DNA of 64,000 nucleotides from Paenirhodobacter enshiensis. GTDB lineage: Bacteria > Pseudomonadota > Alphaproteobacteria > Rhodobacterales > Rhodobacteraceae. Location: assembly GCF_000740785.1 (NCBI RefSeq), contig NZ_JFZB01000007.1:248001-312000 (forward strand), in the 5' to 3' direction. Both the position numbers and the translations under genes were made by a program. The notes under the pieces were generated by a model, which was given only the letters and a program-made list of their open reading frames with translations, was not told where the DNA came from and made no database searches. Shown here piece by piece: positions 1 to 8,067 of the stretch (positions are counted from its first letter, which is position 1; each line of letters starts with the position of its first letter).

Positions 1-357
1 GCCGTTCGGATGCCGGCGCGAGATTTCCATCTTGGCGTCGATATAGGCACCGATCCCCTCGGCGGGGCCGGCCGCACCGTCCATCGCGTTCGCGGCCTCC
101 AGCCAGATGCCGAAGATCCGCTCCACCACCTTGCGATAAAGCTCTTCCTTGGTGGCGAAATAGTAATGCAGATTGGCCTTCGGCAGGCCTGCCGTGTCGG
201 CGATCATCTGCATCGTCGCGCCGCCGAATCCGGCCTCGGCAAAGACCGACTCAGCGGCGTGCAGGATCGTGTCTTCGGTGGCGATGCGGTTTGCCTCGCG
301 TCGGCCAGGGGTGCCGCGCCCGTTTTTTGGGCGGTTGCCTTCGGTTTTGTCGGTCAT
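1..357 (-). CDS. rutR: TetR-family repressor, RutR-like (partial, C-terminus off the left edge)
   Basis: The minus-strand frame starts at an ATG at 357 and runs open to the left edge, giving 119 codons without a stop. It starts MTDKTEGNRPKNG and contains a TetR helix-turn-helix at about residues 25-70 (AESVFAEAGF, then TMQMIADTAGLPKANLHYYF). RutR in Enterobacteria and Alphaproteobacteria is a TetR-type regulator that responds to uracil or thymine and controls pyrimidine genes. The RutR assignment rests on the two RutR-box palindromes in the divergent intergenic region and on the pyrimidine-catabolism operon that follows. The ligand-binding C-terminal half lies outside the window, so the effector cannot be judged. 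The TetR family call is firm; RutR orthology is an inference. Confidence 0.85.
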   Translation of the reverse strand, partial: MTDKTEGNRPKNGRGTPGRREANRIATEDTILHAAESVFAEAGFGGATMQMIADTAGLPKANLHYYFATKEELYRKVVERIFGIWLEAANAMDGAAGPAEGIGAYIDAKMEISRRHPNG

Positions 358-381
358 CCGGTTCTCCTTGCCGAAACCATG

Positions 382-397
382 TTGACCGAATGGTCAG
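382..397. promoter_or_regulatory. Putative RutR operator 1
   Basis: The 16-mer TTGACCGAATGGTCAG closely matches the RutR consensus TTGACCANNTGGTCAA: 12 of the 14 specified bases agree. It lies between the divergent rutR-like gene and the amidohydrolase gene, where a repressor could control both. TTGACC also resembles a -35 box. Confidence 0.7.
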
Positions 398-414
398 AAC
401 ATGCCCTCATCAAC

Positions 415-430
415 CTGACCATACGGTCAG
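415..430. promoter_or_regulatory. Putative RutR operator 2
   Basis: A second palindrome, CTGACCATACGGTCAG, has the same TGACC-N6-GGTCA layout as operator 1. The two centres are 33 bp apart, close to three helical turns, so two repressor dimers could sit on one DNA face. The bases are seen directly; the function is inferred from the neighbouring TetR gene. Confidence 0.65.
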
Positions 431-486
431 AACGAGTTTCGTCGCAAGAGGGCCCGACGCCCCGCAGTCGACAGGGAGAGAATGAG

Positions 487-1737
487 ATGTCTGCACCCGG
501 AGAGAACCTCCGCACCAATTCCGCACGCCTTTGGGACAGCCTGATGGAGATGGCGAAGATCGGTCCCGGCGTGGCGGGCGGCAACAACCGCCAGACGCTG
601 ACCGACGCCGATGCCGAGGGCCGCGCGCTGTTCCAGAGCTGGTGCGAGGCGGCCGGAATGACCATGGGCGTCGACCGGATGGGCACGATGTTCGCGACCC
701 GCCCGGGCACCGATCCCGAGGCGCTGCCGGTCTACATCGGCTCGCATCTCGACACCCAGCCGACGGGCGGCAAGTTCGATGGCGTGCTGGGCGTTCTCGG
801 CGGGCTCGAGGCGATCCGCACGATGAACGATCTGGGCATCCGCACCAAACATCCGATCGTGCTGACCAACTGGGCGAACGAGGAGGGCGCGCGCTTCGCG
901 CCTGCGATGCTGGCTTCTGGCGTGTTCGCGGGCGAGATTGACCTCGATTACGCCTATTCGCGCAAGGATCTCGACGGCAAGAGCTACGGGGCGGAGCTCG
1001 AACGCATCGGTTGGAAGGGCGACGAAGAGGTCGGCGCACGCAAGATGCACGCCTATTTCGAATATCACATCGAGCAGGGCCCGATCCTCGAAGCCGAGGA
1101 AAAGCAGATCGGCGTGGTGACCCATGTGCAGGGTCTGTGGTGGCTGGAATTCACGCTGACCGGGAAAGAGGCGCATACCGGGTCGACGCCGATGCGGATG
1201 CGGGTGAACGCCGGCCTCGCGATGGCGCGGATCTTCGAGATGGTGCAGGAAGTCACGATGTCGGTGCAGCCCGATGCGGTGGGTGGCGTCGGTCAGGTGA
1301 CCTTCACGCCGAACTCGCGCAACGTTCTGCCGGGCAAGGTGGTGTTCACCGTGGACATTCGCACCGTCGAACAGGCGAAGCTCGACCATATGCGCGCCGA
1401 GATCGAGGCCCGTGCGGCCGTCATCTGCGACGAGCTGGGGGTGGGCTGCGCCATCGAGGCGGTCGGCCATTTCGACCCGGTGACCTTCGATCCGGCGCTG
1501 GTGAACCGGGTGCGCGAGGCGGCAGACCGGCTCGGCTACAGCCACATGGATATCGTCTCGGGCGCCGGGCACGATGCGTGCTGGGCGGCGAAGCTCGCGC
1601 CCACCACGATGATCTTCTGCCCCTGTGTCGACGGGCTGAGCCACAACGAGGCCGAGGAGATCAGCCCCGATTGGGCCCATGCCGGCGCCGATGTGCTGCT
1701 GCATGCCGTTCTCGAGACCGCCGAGGTCACCGCCTGA
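487..1737 (+). CDS. N-carbamoyl-amino-acid amidohydrolase (Zn-dependent M20 family; beta-ureidopropionase-like)
   Basis: This 416-residue protein belongs to the hydantoinase/carbamoylase-type M20 amidohydrolases, which remove a carbamoyl group using two metal ions. Metal-ligand motifs are visible: GSHLDTQPTGG with His87, GGKFDG with Asp98, NEEGARF with Glu132/Glu133, and a late GHDA. EYHIEQGP is also typical of the family. The start at 487 (MSAPGENLR) follows a GGGAGA ribosome-binding site; the frame is open further upstream but that extension crosses the operators. The gene directly precedes dihydropyrimidinase, so the likely substrate is N-carbamoyl-beta-alanine or a related ureido acid. 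Allantoate and N-carbamoyl-L-amino acids are alternatives that sequence alone cannot exclude. Confidence 0.88.
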   Translation: MSAPGENLRTNSARLWDSLMEMAKIGPGVAGGNNRQTLTDADAEGRALFQSWCEAAGMTMGVDRMGTMFATRPGTDPEALPVYIGSHLDTQPTGGKFDGVLGVLGGLEAIRTMNDLGIRTKHPIVLTNWANEEGARFAPAMLASGVFAGEIDLDYAYSRKDLDGKSYGAELERIGWKGDEEVGARKMHAYFEYHIEQGPILEAEEKQIGVVTHVQGLWWLEFTLTGKEAHTGSTPMRMRVNAGLAMARIFEMVQEVTMSVQPDAVGGVGQVTFTPNSRNVLPGKVVFTVDIRTVEQAKLDHMRAEIEARAAVICDELGVGCAIEAVGHFDPVTFDPALVNRVREAADRLGYSHMDIVSGAGHDACWAAKLAPTTMIFCPCVDGLSHNEAEEISPDWAHAGADVLLHAVLETAEVTA

Positions 1738-1745
1738 GCCAGCGG

Positions 1746-1798
1746 CCGGGGGCTGTCTGCCCCCGGACCCCCGAGGATATTTGGGGAAAGCCGAAAGG
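1746..1798 (+). repeat. Intergenic AAATATCC-family repeat, copy 1 (inside the pyrimidine operon)
   Basis: It reads as a GC hairpin (CCGGGGG-CTGTCTG-CCCCCGG), then CCCCCGAGGATATTTGGGG, then AAAGCCGAAAG. It fills the gap between the amidohydrolase stop and the dihydropyrimidinase start, so it should be part of the operon transcript. The SD-like GAGGA for the next gene lies just after it. Confidence 0.8.
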
Positions 1799-1818
1799 GC
1801 GCCCCGAGGAGGATTTCC

Positions 1819-3273
1819 ATGACCACCACTGTCATCAAGGGCGGCACCGTCGTCACCGCCGATCTGACCTACAAGGCCGATGTGCTGATCGAGGGCGGCA
1901 AGATCGTCGACATCGGGCCCGGTCTGAAGGGCGACAAGACCCTCGACGCCGAGGGCTGCTATGTGATGCCGGGCGGCATCGACCCGCATACCCATCTGTC
2001 GATGCCGTTCATGGGCACCTATTCGGCCGACGATTTCGAGGCGGGCACGCGGGGCGGGCTGGCGGGCGGGACCACGATGGTGGTCGATTTCGCCCTGCCG
2101 AACCCCGGCGAAAGCCTGCTGTCGGGCCTGCAGAAATGGGACAACAAGGCCGGCCGGGCGTGCTGCGATTACAGCTTCCACATGGCGATCACCTGGTGGA
2201 GCGAGCAGGTCTTCGACGAGATGAAGGCGATCACCGAACGCGGCATCAACACCTTCAAGCATTTCATGGCCTACAAGGGCAGCCTGATGGTGAATGACGA
2301 GGAGATGTTCGCCTCGTTCAAGCGCTGCCGCGAGCTGGGCGCGATTCCGCTGGTTCATGCCGAGAACGGCGATATCGTCGCCTCGATGTCGGCGAAACTG
2401 CTGGCCGAGGGCAATACCGGGCCCGAGGGGCACGCCTATTCCCGCCCCTCGCAGGTCGAGGGCGAGGCCACCAACCGGGCCATCATGATCGCCGACATGG
2501 CGGGCGTGCCGCTTTATGTCGTGCACACCTCCTGCGAGGAGAGCCACGAGGCGATCCGGCGCGCCAAGCTCGCCGGCAAGCGGGTCTGGGGCGAGCCGCT
2601 GATCCAGCATCTGACCCTCGACGAGAGCGAGTATTTCGACAAGGACTGGGACCATTCGGCGCGCCGGGTGATGAGCCCGCCGTTCCGCAACAAGCAGCAT
2701 CAGGACAGCCTGTGGGCGGGGCTTGCCTCGGGCACGCTGAGCTGCGTGGCGACCGACCATTGCGCCTTCACCACCGAGCAGAAGCGCTATGGCGTCGGCG
2801 ATTTCACCAAGATCCCGAACGGCACCGGCGGCCTTGAGGAACGGATGCCGATGCTGTGGACCTATGGCGTGCGCACCGGCCGGATCACGATGAACGAATT
2901 CGTCGCGGTGACCTCGACCAATATCGCGAAGATCCTGAACGTCTATCCGAAGAAGGGCGCGGTTCTGATCGGCGCGGATGCCGATCTCGTGGTGTGGGAC
3001 CCGGAGAAGTCGAAGACCATCTCGGCGAAGTCGCAGCAGTCCTCGATTGATTACAACGTGTTCGAGGGCAAGGAAGTGACCGGGCTGCCGCGCTACACGC
3101 TGACGCGTGGGTTTGTCGCGGTCAATGACGGCGCCATCGAGACCCGCGAGGGCTATGGCGAATTCGTCGCCCGCGATCCGATGGGGCCGGTGAGCAAGGC
3201 GCTCTCGACCTGGAAGGCGCTGACCGAGCCGCGTCCGATCCCGCGTGCCGGCATTCCGGCGTCCGGCGTGTGA
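1819..3273 (+). CDS. hydA: Dihydropyrimidinase / D-hydantoinase
   Basis: A 484-residue cyclic amidohydrolase that opens 5,6-dihydrouracil or hydantoin rings to N-carbamoyl products. The binuclear metal site is visible: DPHTHLSMPF with His57/His59, HFMAYKG with the lysine expected to be carboxylated at Lys153, HAENG, VHTSCEE, and ATDHCAF with Asp313. The length matches the family. ATG at 1819 follows GAGGATTTCC. The product is the substrate of the preceding amidohydrolase, so the two make consecutive steps of reductive pyrimidine degradation. The first enzyme of that route, dihydropyrimidine dehydrogenase (two subunits in bacteria), is not in the window; it may lie left of the edge. Confidence 0.93.
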   Translation: MTTTVIKGGTVVTADLTYKADVLIEGGKIVDIGPGLKGDKTLDAEGCYVMPGGIDPHTHLSMPFMGTYSADDFEAGTRGGLAGGTTMVVDFALPNPGESLLSGLQKWDNKAGRACCDYSFHMAITWWSEQVFDEMKAITERGINTFKHFMAYKGSLMVNDEEMFASFKRCRELGAIPLVHAENGDIVASMSAKLLAEGNTGPEGHAYSRPSQVEGEATNRAIMIADMAGVPLYVVHTSCEESHEAIRRAKLAGKRVWGEPLIQHLTLDESEYFDKDWDHSARRVMSPPFRNKQHQDSLWAGLASGTLSCVATDHCAFTTEQKRYGVGDFTKIPNGTGGLEERMPMLWTYGVRTGRITMNEFVAVTSTNIAKILNVYPKKGAVLIGADADLVVWDPEKSKTISAKSQQSSIDYNVFEGKEVTGLPRYTLTRGFVAVNDGAIETREGYGEFVARDPMGPVSKALSTWKALTEPRPIPRAGIPASGV

Positions 3274-3283
3274 TGGAGGGTGT

Positions 3284-4075
3284 ATGATGGGCGCGGCTCC
3301 GATCATCGAGGCGCAGGGGGTCGATCTGGTCTTCCAGACCGCGGACGGCCCAGTCCACGCGCTGAAGGACGTGAACCTGAAGGTGAACAAGGGCGATTTC
3401 GTCTCGTTCATCGGGCCGTCGGGCTGTGGCAAGACCACCTTCCTGCGCTGCATCGCGGCGCTGGAAACCCCGACCTCGGGCAGTCTGAAAGTGCGCGGCG
3501 TCTCGGCCGAGGAGGCGCGCAAGGCGCGCAGCTACGGCTATGTGTTCCAGGCGGCGGGGTTGTTTCCCTGGCGCACCATCGCCGGCAATATCCGCCTGCC
3601 GCTGGAGATCATGGACTTCACCCGCGCCGACCGTGCGCGCCGGGTGGAGGAGGTGCTGAAGCTCGTCGATCTCGAAGGCTTCGGGAAGAAATATCCCTGG
3701 CAGCTGTCGGGCGGGATGCAGCAGCGCGCCTCGATCGCGCGGGCGCTGTCGTTCGACGCCGAGATCCTGCTGATGGACGAACCGTTCGGCGCGCTCGATG
3801 AAATCGTGCGCGACAAGCTGAACGAGGAGCTTCTGAAGCTGTGGCACCGCACGCAGAAGACCATCGGCTTCGTCACCCATTCGATCCCCGAGGCGGTCTA
3901 TCTCTCGACCCATATCGTGGTGATGAGCCCGCGCCCCGGACGGATCACCGACGTGATCGAGAGCCCCTTGCCGCGCGGGCCGCGGCCTCTGGAGATTCGC
4001 GACACGCCCGAGTTCATGGCGATTGCGCAGCGCGTGCGCGAAGGGCTGCACGCGGGCCATGCCTATGAGGTCTGA
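3284..4075 (+). CDS. ABC transporter ATP-binding protein (NitT/TauT/pyrimidine-type importer)
   Basis: A 263-residue single-domain ATPase. Visible motifs are Walker A GPSGCGKTT, Q-loop region YVFQAAGLFPWRT, signature LSGGMQQRASIARAL, Walker B ILLMDEPFGALD and switch VTHSIPEA. This set is typical of the SsuB/TauB/NitT subfamily that pairs with NMT1-type binding proteins. Two adjacent in-frame ATGs exist at 3284 and 3287; GGAGGG at 3275-3280 gives 6-nt spacing to the second, so either may be used. It lies 10 nt after the dihydropyrimidinase stop and is followed by two permeases and a binding protein. The cargo is probably a pyrimidine or related heterocycle, inferred from operon context. Confidence 0.92.
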   Translation: MMGAAPIIEAQGVDLVFQTADGPVHALKDVNLKVNKGDFVSFIGPSGCGKTTFLRCIAALETPTSGSLKVRGVSAEEARKARSYGYVFQAAGLFPWRTIAGNIRLPLEIMDFTRADRARRVEEVLKLVDLEGFGKKYPWQLSGGMQQRASIARALSFDAEILLMDEPFGALDEIVRDKLNEELLKLWHRTQKTIGFVTHSIPEAVYLSTHIVVMSPRPGRITDVIESPLPRGPRPLEIRDTPEFMAIAQRVREGLHAGHAYEV

Positions 4076-4079
4076 GGCG

Positions 4080-4943
4080 ATGCGCAACATCCTTCCGGTG
4101 CTGGTGGTCTGTCTGGTGATCGTGGTGCTGTGGTATGGCGCGGCGCTGTGGCTGAACGCGGCCTGGGTCTACGATCAGGCGGCGCGGGCGGGCACGCAGG
4201 TGGGCTTCGGCCAGCTGGTCCATGACACCATGACCTTGCCGCGTCCGAAGCTGCCGGCGCCGCATCAGGTGCTGGGCGGGCTGTGGGACGGCATTTTCGG
4301 GCAGTCGGTGACCTCGAAGAAGAGCCTTGTCTATCACGGGTGGATGACGCTCGAGGTGACGATGCTCGGTTTCGCGGTGGGCACTCTTGCGGGGCTGATC
4401 CTTGCCATCGGCATCGTGCACAGCCGGGCGATGGACATGTCGGTGATGCCCTGGGCCATCGCCAGCCAGACCATCCCGGTTCTGGCCATCGCGCCGATGG
4501 TGATCGTGGTGCTGGCCTCGGTCGGGCTGAAGGGGGTGATCCCGAAGGCGCTGATCGCGGCCTATCTCAGCTTCTTCCCGGTGCTGGTGGGCATGGTGAA
4601 GGGGCTGCGCGCGCCCGACGGGCTGCAGCTCGATCTGATGCGGACCTACAATGCCTCGCGCACGCAGACGCTGACGATGCTGCGGTTGCCGTCGTCGCTG
4701 CCTTACCTGTTCGCCTCGCTCAAGGTGGGGGTGGCGGCGGCACTTGTGGGCACCATCGTGGCCGAGTTGCCGGCGGGCGCCTCGGTCGGGCTCGGCGCGC
4801 GGCTGTTGTCGGGCAGCTATTACGGCCAGACGATCCAGATCTGGGCGGCGCTGTTCATGGCGGCGATCCTCGCGGCCCTGCTGGTGGCGGCGATCGGCAT
4901 CGCCGAGAAGGTGGTTCTGAAACGGATGGGGATGGCACGATGA
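4080..4943 (+). CDS. ABC transporter permease 1 of the pyrimidine-type importer
   Basis: A 287-residue inner-membrane permease of the binding-protein-dependent type. An N-terminal TM segment (ILPVLVVCLVIVVLWYGAAL) is followed by a periplasmic stretch and then the permease core with several more TM segments. The ATPase-coupling loop lies around RTYNASRTQTLTMLRLPSSL. The ATG at 4080 begins 4 nt after the ATPase stop; an upstream in-frame ATG at 4023 lies inside the ATPase gene and is less likely. Its stop overlaps the next gene start in an ATGA motif. It should form a heterodimeric channel with the following permease. Confidence 0.9.
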   Translation: MRNILPVLVVCLVIVVLWYGAALWLNAAWVYDQAARAGTQVGFGQLVHDTMTLPRPKLPAPHQVLGGLWDGIFGQSVTSKKSLVYHGWMTLEVTMLGFAVGTLAGLILAIGIVHSRAMDMSVMPWAIASQTIPVLAIAPMVIVVLASVGLKGVIPKALIAAYLSFFPVLVGMVKGLRAPDGLQLDLMRTYNASRTQTLTMLRLPSSLPYLFASLKVGVAAALVGTIVAELPAGASVGLGARLLSGSYYGQTIQIWAALFMAAILAALLVAAIGIAEKVVLKRMGMAR

Positions 4944-5785
4944 GCTGGCAAGCATGGGCGGCCATCGCCTTCTGGATCGCGGCCTGGGCGGTGAACGGCA
5001 CGGTCGCGAACCGCTGGGGGCGCCGGAAATGGGCGCGGATCTTCGTGCCCGCGCTGTTCGGGGTGACGCTTCTGGTGCTGTGGCAGGGGCTGGTGAAGGG
5101 GCTGAACGTGCCATCGGTCATCCTGCCGGCGCCCACGCAGATCGCGGCGCGGTTCGCGGACAGCGTGCCGCTGCTGTGGGGCGATTTCAGCCAGACGATC
5201 CTCAAGGGCGCGCTCGGTGGCTATGTCATCGGCTGCGGCGCGGCGGTTCTGACGGCCATCGCGGTCGACCGCTCGCCGTTTCTGCAACGCGGGCTGTTGC
5301 CGGTCGGCAATTTCTTCGCCGCCCTGCCGATCGTCGGCGTCGCGCCGATCCTGGTGATGTGGTTCGGGTTCGACTGGCAGTCGAAGGCGGCGGTGGTCGT
5401 GGTGATGGTGTTCTTTCCGGTGCTGGTCAACATGGTGGCGGGGCTGGCCGCGACCGATCCGTTGCAGCGCGACCTGATGAAGACCTATTCGGCGAGCTAT
5501 CGCGACAGCCTGCTGCGGCTGCGGCTGCCGGCGGCGATGCCCTTCCTGTTCAACGGGCTGAAGATCGCCACCACGCTCGCGCTGATCGGGGCGATCGTCG
5601 CCGAATTCTTCGGCAGCCCGACGCGCGGCATGGGGTTTCGCATCTCGACCGCGGTCGGTCAGCTCGACATGGCGCTCGTCTGGTCCGAGATCGTGGTGGC
5701 GGCACTCGCCGGGTCGGGGTTTTATGGGCTGATGGCGCTGATCGAGAAGACGGTGACCTTCTGGCATCCCTCGCAGCGCGGCTGA
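4940..5785 (+). CDS. ABC transporter permease 2 of the pyrimidine-type importer
   Basis: A 281-residue permease of the same family as its neighbour. It starts MSWQAWAAIAFWIAAW and shows multiple TM segments. The coupling loop KTYSASYRDSLLRLRLPAAM parallels the one in permease 1. Translation is probably coupled, because the start overlaps the permease 1 stop by 4 nt. The two permeases are clearly diverged paralogues, so a heterodimeric pore is the simplest reading. The substrate is inferred from the operon, not from the protein. Confidence 0.9.
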   Translation: MSWQAWAAIAFWIAAWAVNGTVANRWGRRKWARIFVPALFGVTLLVLWQGLVKGLNVPSVILPAPTQIAARFADSVPLLWGDFSQTILKGALGGYVIGCGAAVLTAIAVDRSPFLQRGLLPVGNFFAALPIVGVAPILVMWFGFDWQSKAAVVVVMVFFPVLVNMVAGLAATDPLQRDLMKTYSASYRDSLLRLRLPAAMPFLFNGLKIATTLALIGAIVAEFFGSPTRGMGFRISTAVGQLDMALVWSEIVVAALAGSGFYGLMALIEKTVTFWHPSQRG

Positions 5786-5798
5786 AAATTTCAAGAAA

Positions 5799-5817
5799 CT
5801 CCGGGAAGAACCCGGAG
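5799..5817 (+). promoter_or_regulatory. Intercistronic stem-loop before the binding-protein gene
   Basis: CTCCGGG and CCCGGAG form a perfect 7-bp stem with an AAGAA loop. It sits between the second permease and the solute-binding-protein gene. Stem-loops at this position can stabilise the binding-protein transcript or attenuate read-through; which applies here is inference. Confidence 0.5.
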
Positions 5818-5837
5818 GCACAACAGTGGAGACGACG

Positions 5838-6818
5838 ATGAAGAAATTCCTGATGGGAGTTGCGCTGGCCGCCCTCGCCGCCGGCAGCGCTGCCGCCGAA
5901 GAGGTGAAGCTGCAACTGAAATGGGTGACGCAGGCGCAGTTCGCCGGCTATTACGTCGCCCAGGACAAGGGCTTCTACAAGGCCGAGGGGCTCGATGTCG
6001 ATATCATGCCGGGCGGGCCGGACATCTCGCCCACGCAGGTGATGGCCGGCGGCGGTGCCGATGTGACGGTGGACTGGATGCCCTCGGCGCTCGCCGCGCG
6101 CGAAAAGGGGCTGGCGCTCGTCAACGTCGCGCAGCCGTTCAAGAAATCCGGCATGATGCTGACCTGTCTGAAGGACACCGGCATCAAGGGGCCGCAGGAC
6201 TTCCGCGGCAAGACGCTCGGCGTGTGGTTCGGCGGCAACGAATATCCGTTCCTGAGCTGGATGAGCACGCTGAAGATCCCGACCGACGGTTCGCCGAACG
6301 GGGTGACGGTTCTGAAGCAGGGCTTCAACGTCGATCCGCTGCTGCAAAAGCAGGCCGCCTGCATCTCGACCATGACCTACAACGAATACTGGCAGGTCAT
6401 CGACGCCGGGCTGAAGCCCGACCAGCTGGTGACCTTCAAGTATGAGGACGAAGGCGTCGCGACGCTGGAGGACGGTCTGTATGTCATGCAGGACAAGCTG
6501 TCGGATGCCGCGTTCAAGGCGAAGATGGTGAAGTTCGTCCGCGCCTCGATGAAGGGCTGGAAATACGCCGAGACCCACCCCGAGGAAGCCGCGAAGATCG
6601 TCATCGACAATGACGCGACCGGTGCCCAGACCCTGCCGGTGCAGGAGCGCATGATGAAGGAAATCGCCAAGCTGACGGCCGATTCGAACGGCGCGCTCGA
6701 CATGGCGGATTACGACCGGACGGTGAAGATCCTGATGGCGGGCGGTTCGGATCCGGTGATCACCAAGAAGCCGGAAGGTGCCTATACCACCGAGATCACC
6801 GACGCCGCGCTGAAATAA
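5838..6818 (+). CDS. NMT1/THI5-type ABC substrate-binding protein
   Basis: A 326-residue periplasmic binding protein with a clear Sec signal peptide (MKKFLMGVALAALAAGSAAA, cleavage expected before EEVKLQ). The mature part opens LQLKWVTQAQFAGYYVAQDK, typical of the NMT1/THI5 family, whose members bind pyrimidine-like or thiamin-precursor ligands. ATG at 5838 has GGAG six bases upstream; a GTG at 5826 is in frame but poorly placed. It completes the importer with the ATPase and two permeases. Given the RutR boxes and pyrimidine enzymes, the ligand is probably uracil, thymine or a dihydropyrimidine. Confidence 0.9.
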   Translation: MKKFLMGVALAALAAGSAAAEEVKLQLKWVTQAQFAGYYVAQDKGFYKAEGLDVDIMPGGPDISPTQVMAGGGADVTVDWMPSALAAREKGLALVNVAQPFKKSGMMLTCLKDTGIKGPQDFRGKTLGVWFGGNEYPFLSWMSTLKIPTDGSPNGVTVLKQGFNVDPLLQKQAACISTMTYNEYWQVIDAGLKPDQLVTFKYEDEGVATLEDGLYVMQDKLSDAAFKAKMVKFVRASMKGWKYAETHPEEAAKIVIDNDATGAQTLPVQERMMKEIAKLTADSNGALDMADYDRTVKILMAGGSDPVITKKPEGAYTTEITDAALK

Positions 6819-6847
6819 GTCTCGCTGAAACAAGCCGGGCAAACACC

Positions 6848-6878
6848 ACCGGGGCGGCCTGCGCAGGGCCGCCCCGGT
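6848..6878 (+). terminator. Terminator of the pyrimidine operon
   Basis: ACCGGGGCGGCC and GGCCGCCCCGGT form a perfect 12-bp stem with a 7-nt loop, 30 bp after the binding-protein stop. There is little T-tract, so it may be a processing or Rho-assisted end. Confidence 0.65.
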
Positions 6879-6908
6879 TCATGGCTGGCGGACAGCCCTC
6901 GGCGACCG

Positions 6909-7358
6909 TCAGCGGAACGAGAACGCGTCAGGGTGATTGAACAGGCTGCCGGTGATCGCGGCATAAAGAATGGTGCGGCCGTCGATACTTTCCGCGCCGC
7001 CGCCGATGTTCAGCCAGGTCAGCCGTTCCTCGGCGCTGTTGTCGCGGGTTTCGAACCGCAGCCCATACATCCGTTCTGCATCGAACAGGATGGCCAGCTG
7101 ATGATTGGCGCAATCGTGCTTCTTGCAGGCCAGAAGAACGGTATAGGGCCTGCCGTCGAGCGTGACTGCCACGGGTTCGGCTTCCGTCGCCTCTGCAAGC
7201 CAGTCGGGTCTCGCCTCCTTGCCGAACAGCGTCCTGAGCCGGTGGGCGAAGGCGGCATCCTTCATCTCGACGCTCAGGGTGACGGGGGGCGCCTCGGCTC
7301 GGGCGGCTGACATCGTGCCCGGCACGGCCAGCAGGGCGATCAGCAGGATCAGACGCAT
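6909..7358 (-). CDS. Periplasmic lysozyme inhibitor, Ivy family
   Basis: A 149-residue secreted protein with signal peptide MRLILLIALLAVPGTMSAARA. The mature domain contains CKKHDC at residues 78-83, matching the CKPHDC loop through which E. coli Ivy inserts a histidine (here His81) into the C-type lysozyme active site. The following NHQLAILFDAERMYGL also fits the Ivy fold. The start at 7358 is chosen because it gives a proper signal peptide. The closest upstream gene on this strand is the ybaK-like gene, separated by a repeat element. A likely role is protection of the murein against host or endogenous lytic enzymes. Family membership rests on the motif and overall pattern. Confidence 0.75.
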   Translation of the reverse strand: MRLILLIALLAVPGTMSAARAEAPPVTLSVEMKDAAFAHRLRTLFGKEARPDWLAEATEAEPVAVTLDGRPYTVLLACKKHDCANHQLAILFDAERMYGLRFETRDNSAEERLTWLNIGGGAESIDGRTILYAAITGSLFNHPDAFSFR

Positions 7359-7482
7359 CTCGGGTTTCCTTTTCAGGGATGGAACGGGGGATGCTCGGCC
7401 CGGCCCCCGCGCCTCGTCAAGCCGCTGTCGCCTGCCTTCGGGTCGTTTCCGCCGGTCCGGTCTTCGCAAGCCGCACCTGTCC

Positions 7483-7547
7483 CTTTCGCTTTGCCGTAAA
7501 TATCCCGGGGGGGCTGCGGCAAGGCCGCAGCGGGGGCAGAGCCCCCT
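7483..7547 (-). repeat. Intergenic AAATATCC-family repeat, copy 2
   Basis: On the plus strand it reads CTTTCGCTTTGCCGT, AAATATCCCGGGGGGG, a small CTGCGGC/GCCGCAG hairpin, then GGGGGCAGAGCCCCC. It lies between the ybaK-like gene and ivy, both minus strand, with the G-rich hairpin next to the upstream gene's 3' end. Confidence 0.8.
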
Positions 7548-7590
7548 GCGCGATCTCCGCCCTCCCGCCCCATGGCGCGAGAGGGGCCTC

Positions 7591-8067
7591 TCACTCCGCG
7601 ATCAGCGGCAGCGCCTTGCCCCCGGTCACCGCGACCGCATCGGCAGGCGCCAGAACCACCATCATGCCGCGCTTGCCGCCATTGATGACCACGGTGTCAA
7701 ATTCCATGACGCCGGCGTCGAACACGGTGGGGCAGCGCTTGCGCTGGCCGAAGGGGCTGATCCCGCCGGTGTGATAGCCGGTCAGCCGCTCGGCCTTCAC
7801 GGGGTCCATCATCTCGGCCGACTTGCCGCCGAAGGCCGAGGCAACGCGCTTCATCGACAGGGTGTGACTGGCGGCCAGCACCGTGCAGCAGGGCTTGCCG
7901 TCGACCTCGACCATCAGCGTCTTCAGCACCCGCGCGGGATCGGCACCGATCGCCTCGGCCGCCTGCAAGGCCTTGCCCTCATGGCCGGGGTTGTAGTCGT
8001 ATTCCCGCGTCCCGAAGGCGACCTTCGCCTTTTCCAGCATCTGCGTTGCGGGGGTCTTCGTGCTCAT
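7591..8067 (-). CDS. ybaK: Cys-tRNA(Pro) deacylase, YbaK/EbsC family
   Basis: A 158-residue single-domain aminoacyl-tRNA editing protein. It starts MSTKTPATQMLEKAKVAF and carries ALQAAEAIGADPARVLKTLM, the GGKSAEMMDP region around the binding pocket, and GYHTGGISPFGQRK near the C-terminus, the last being characteristic of YbaK. YbaK clears cysteine mischarged on tRNA-Pro by prolyl-tRNA synthetase. An upstream in-frame ATG exists, but 8067 gives the family-typical N-terminus and overlaps the previous gene's stop by 4 nt (ATGA), implying translational coupling with the DUF4186 gene. Confidence 0.92.
   Translation of the reverse strand: MSTKTPATQMLEKAKVAFGTREYDYNPGHEGKALQAAEAIGADPARVLKTLMVEVDGKPCCTVLAASHTLSMKRVASAFGGKSAEMMDPVKAERLTGYHTGGISPFGQRKRCPTVFDAGVMEFDTVVINGGKRGMMVVLAPADAVAVTGGKALPLIAE

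Noticed and set aside
427-3522. A 1031-codon open frame on the minus strand opposite the amidohydrolase and dihydropyrimidinase genes
   Set aside because: GC-rich genomes leave long antisense frames open. The opposing plus-strand genes have full catalytic motifs; this frame has low-complexity Arg/His/Asp-rich sequence with no recognisable domain.
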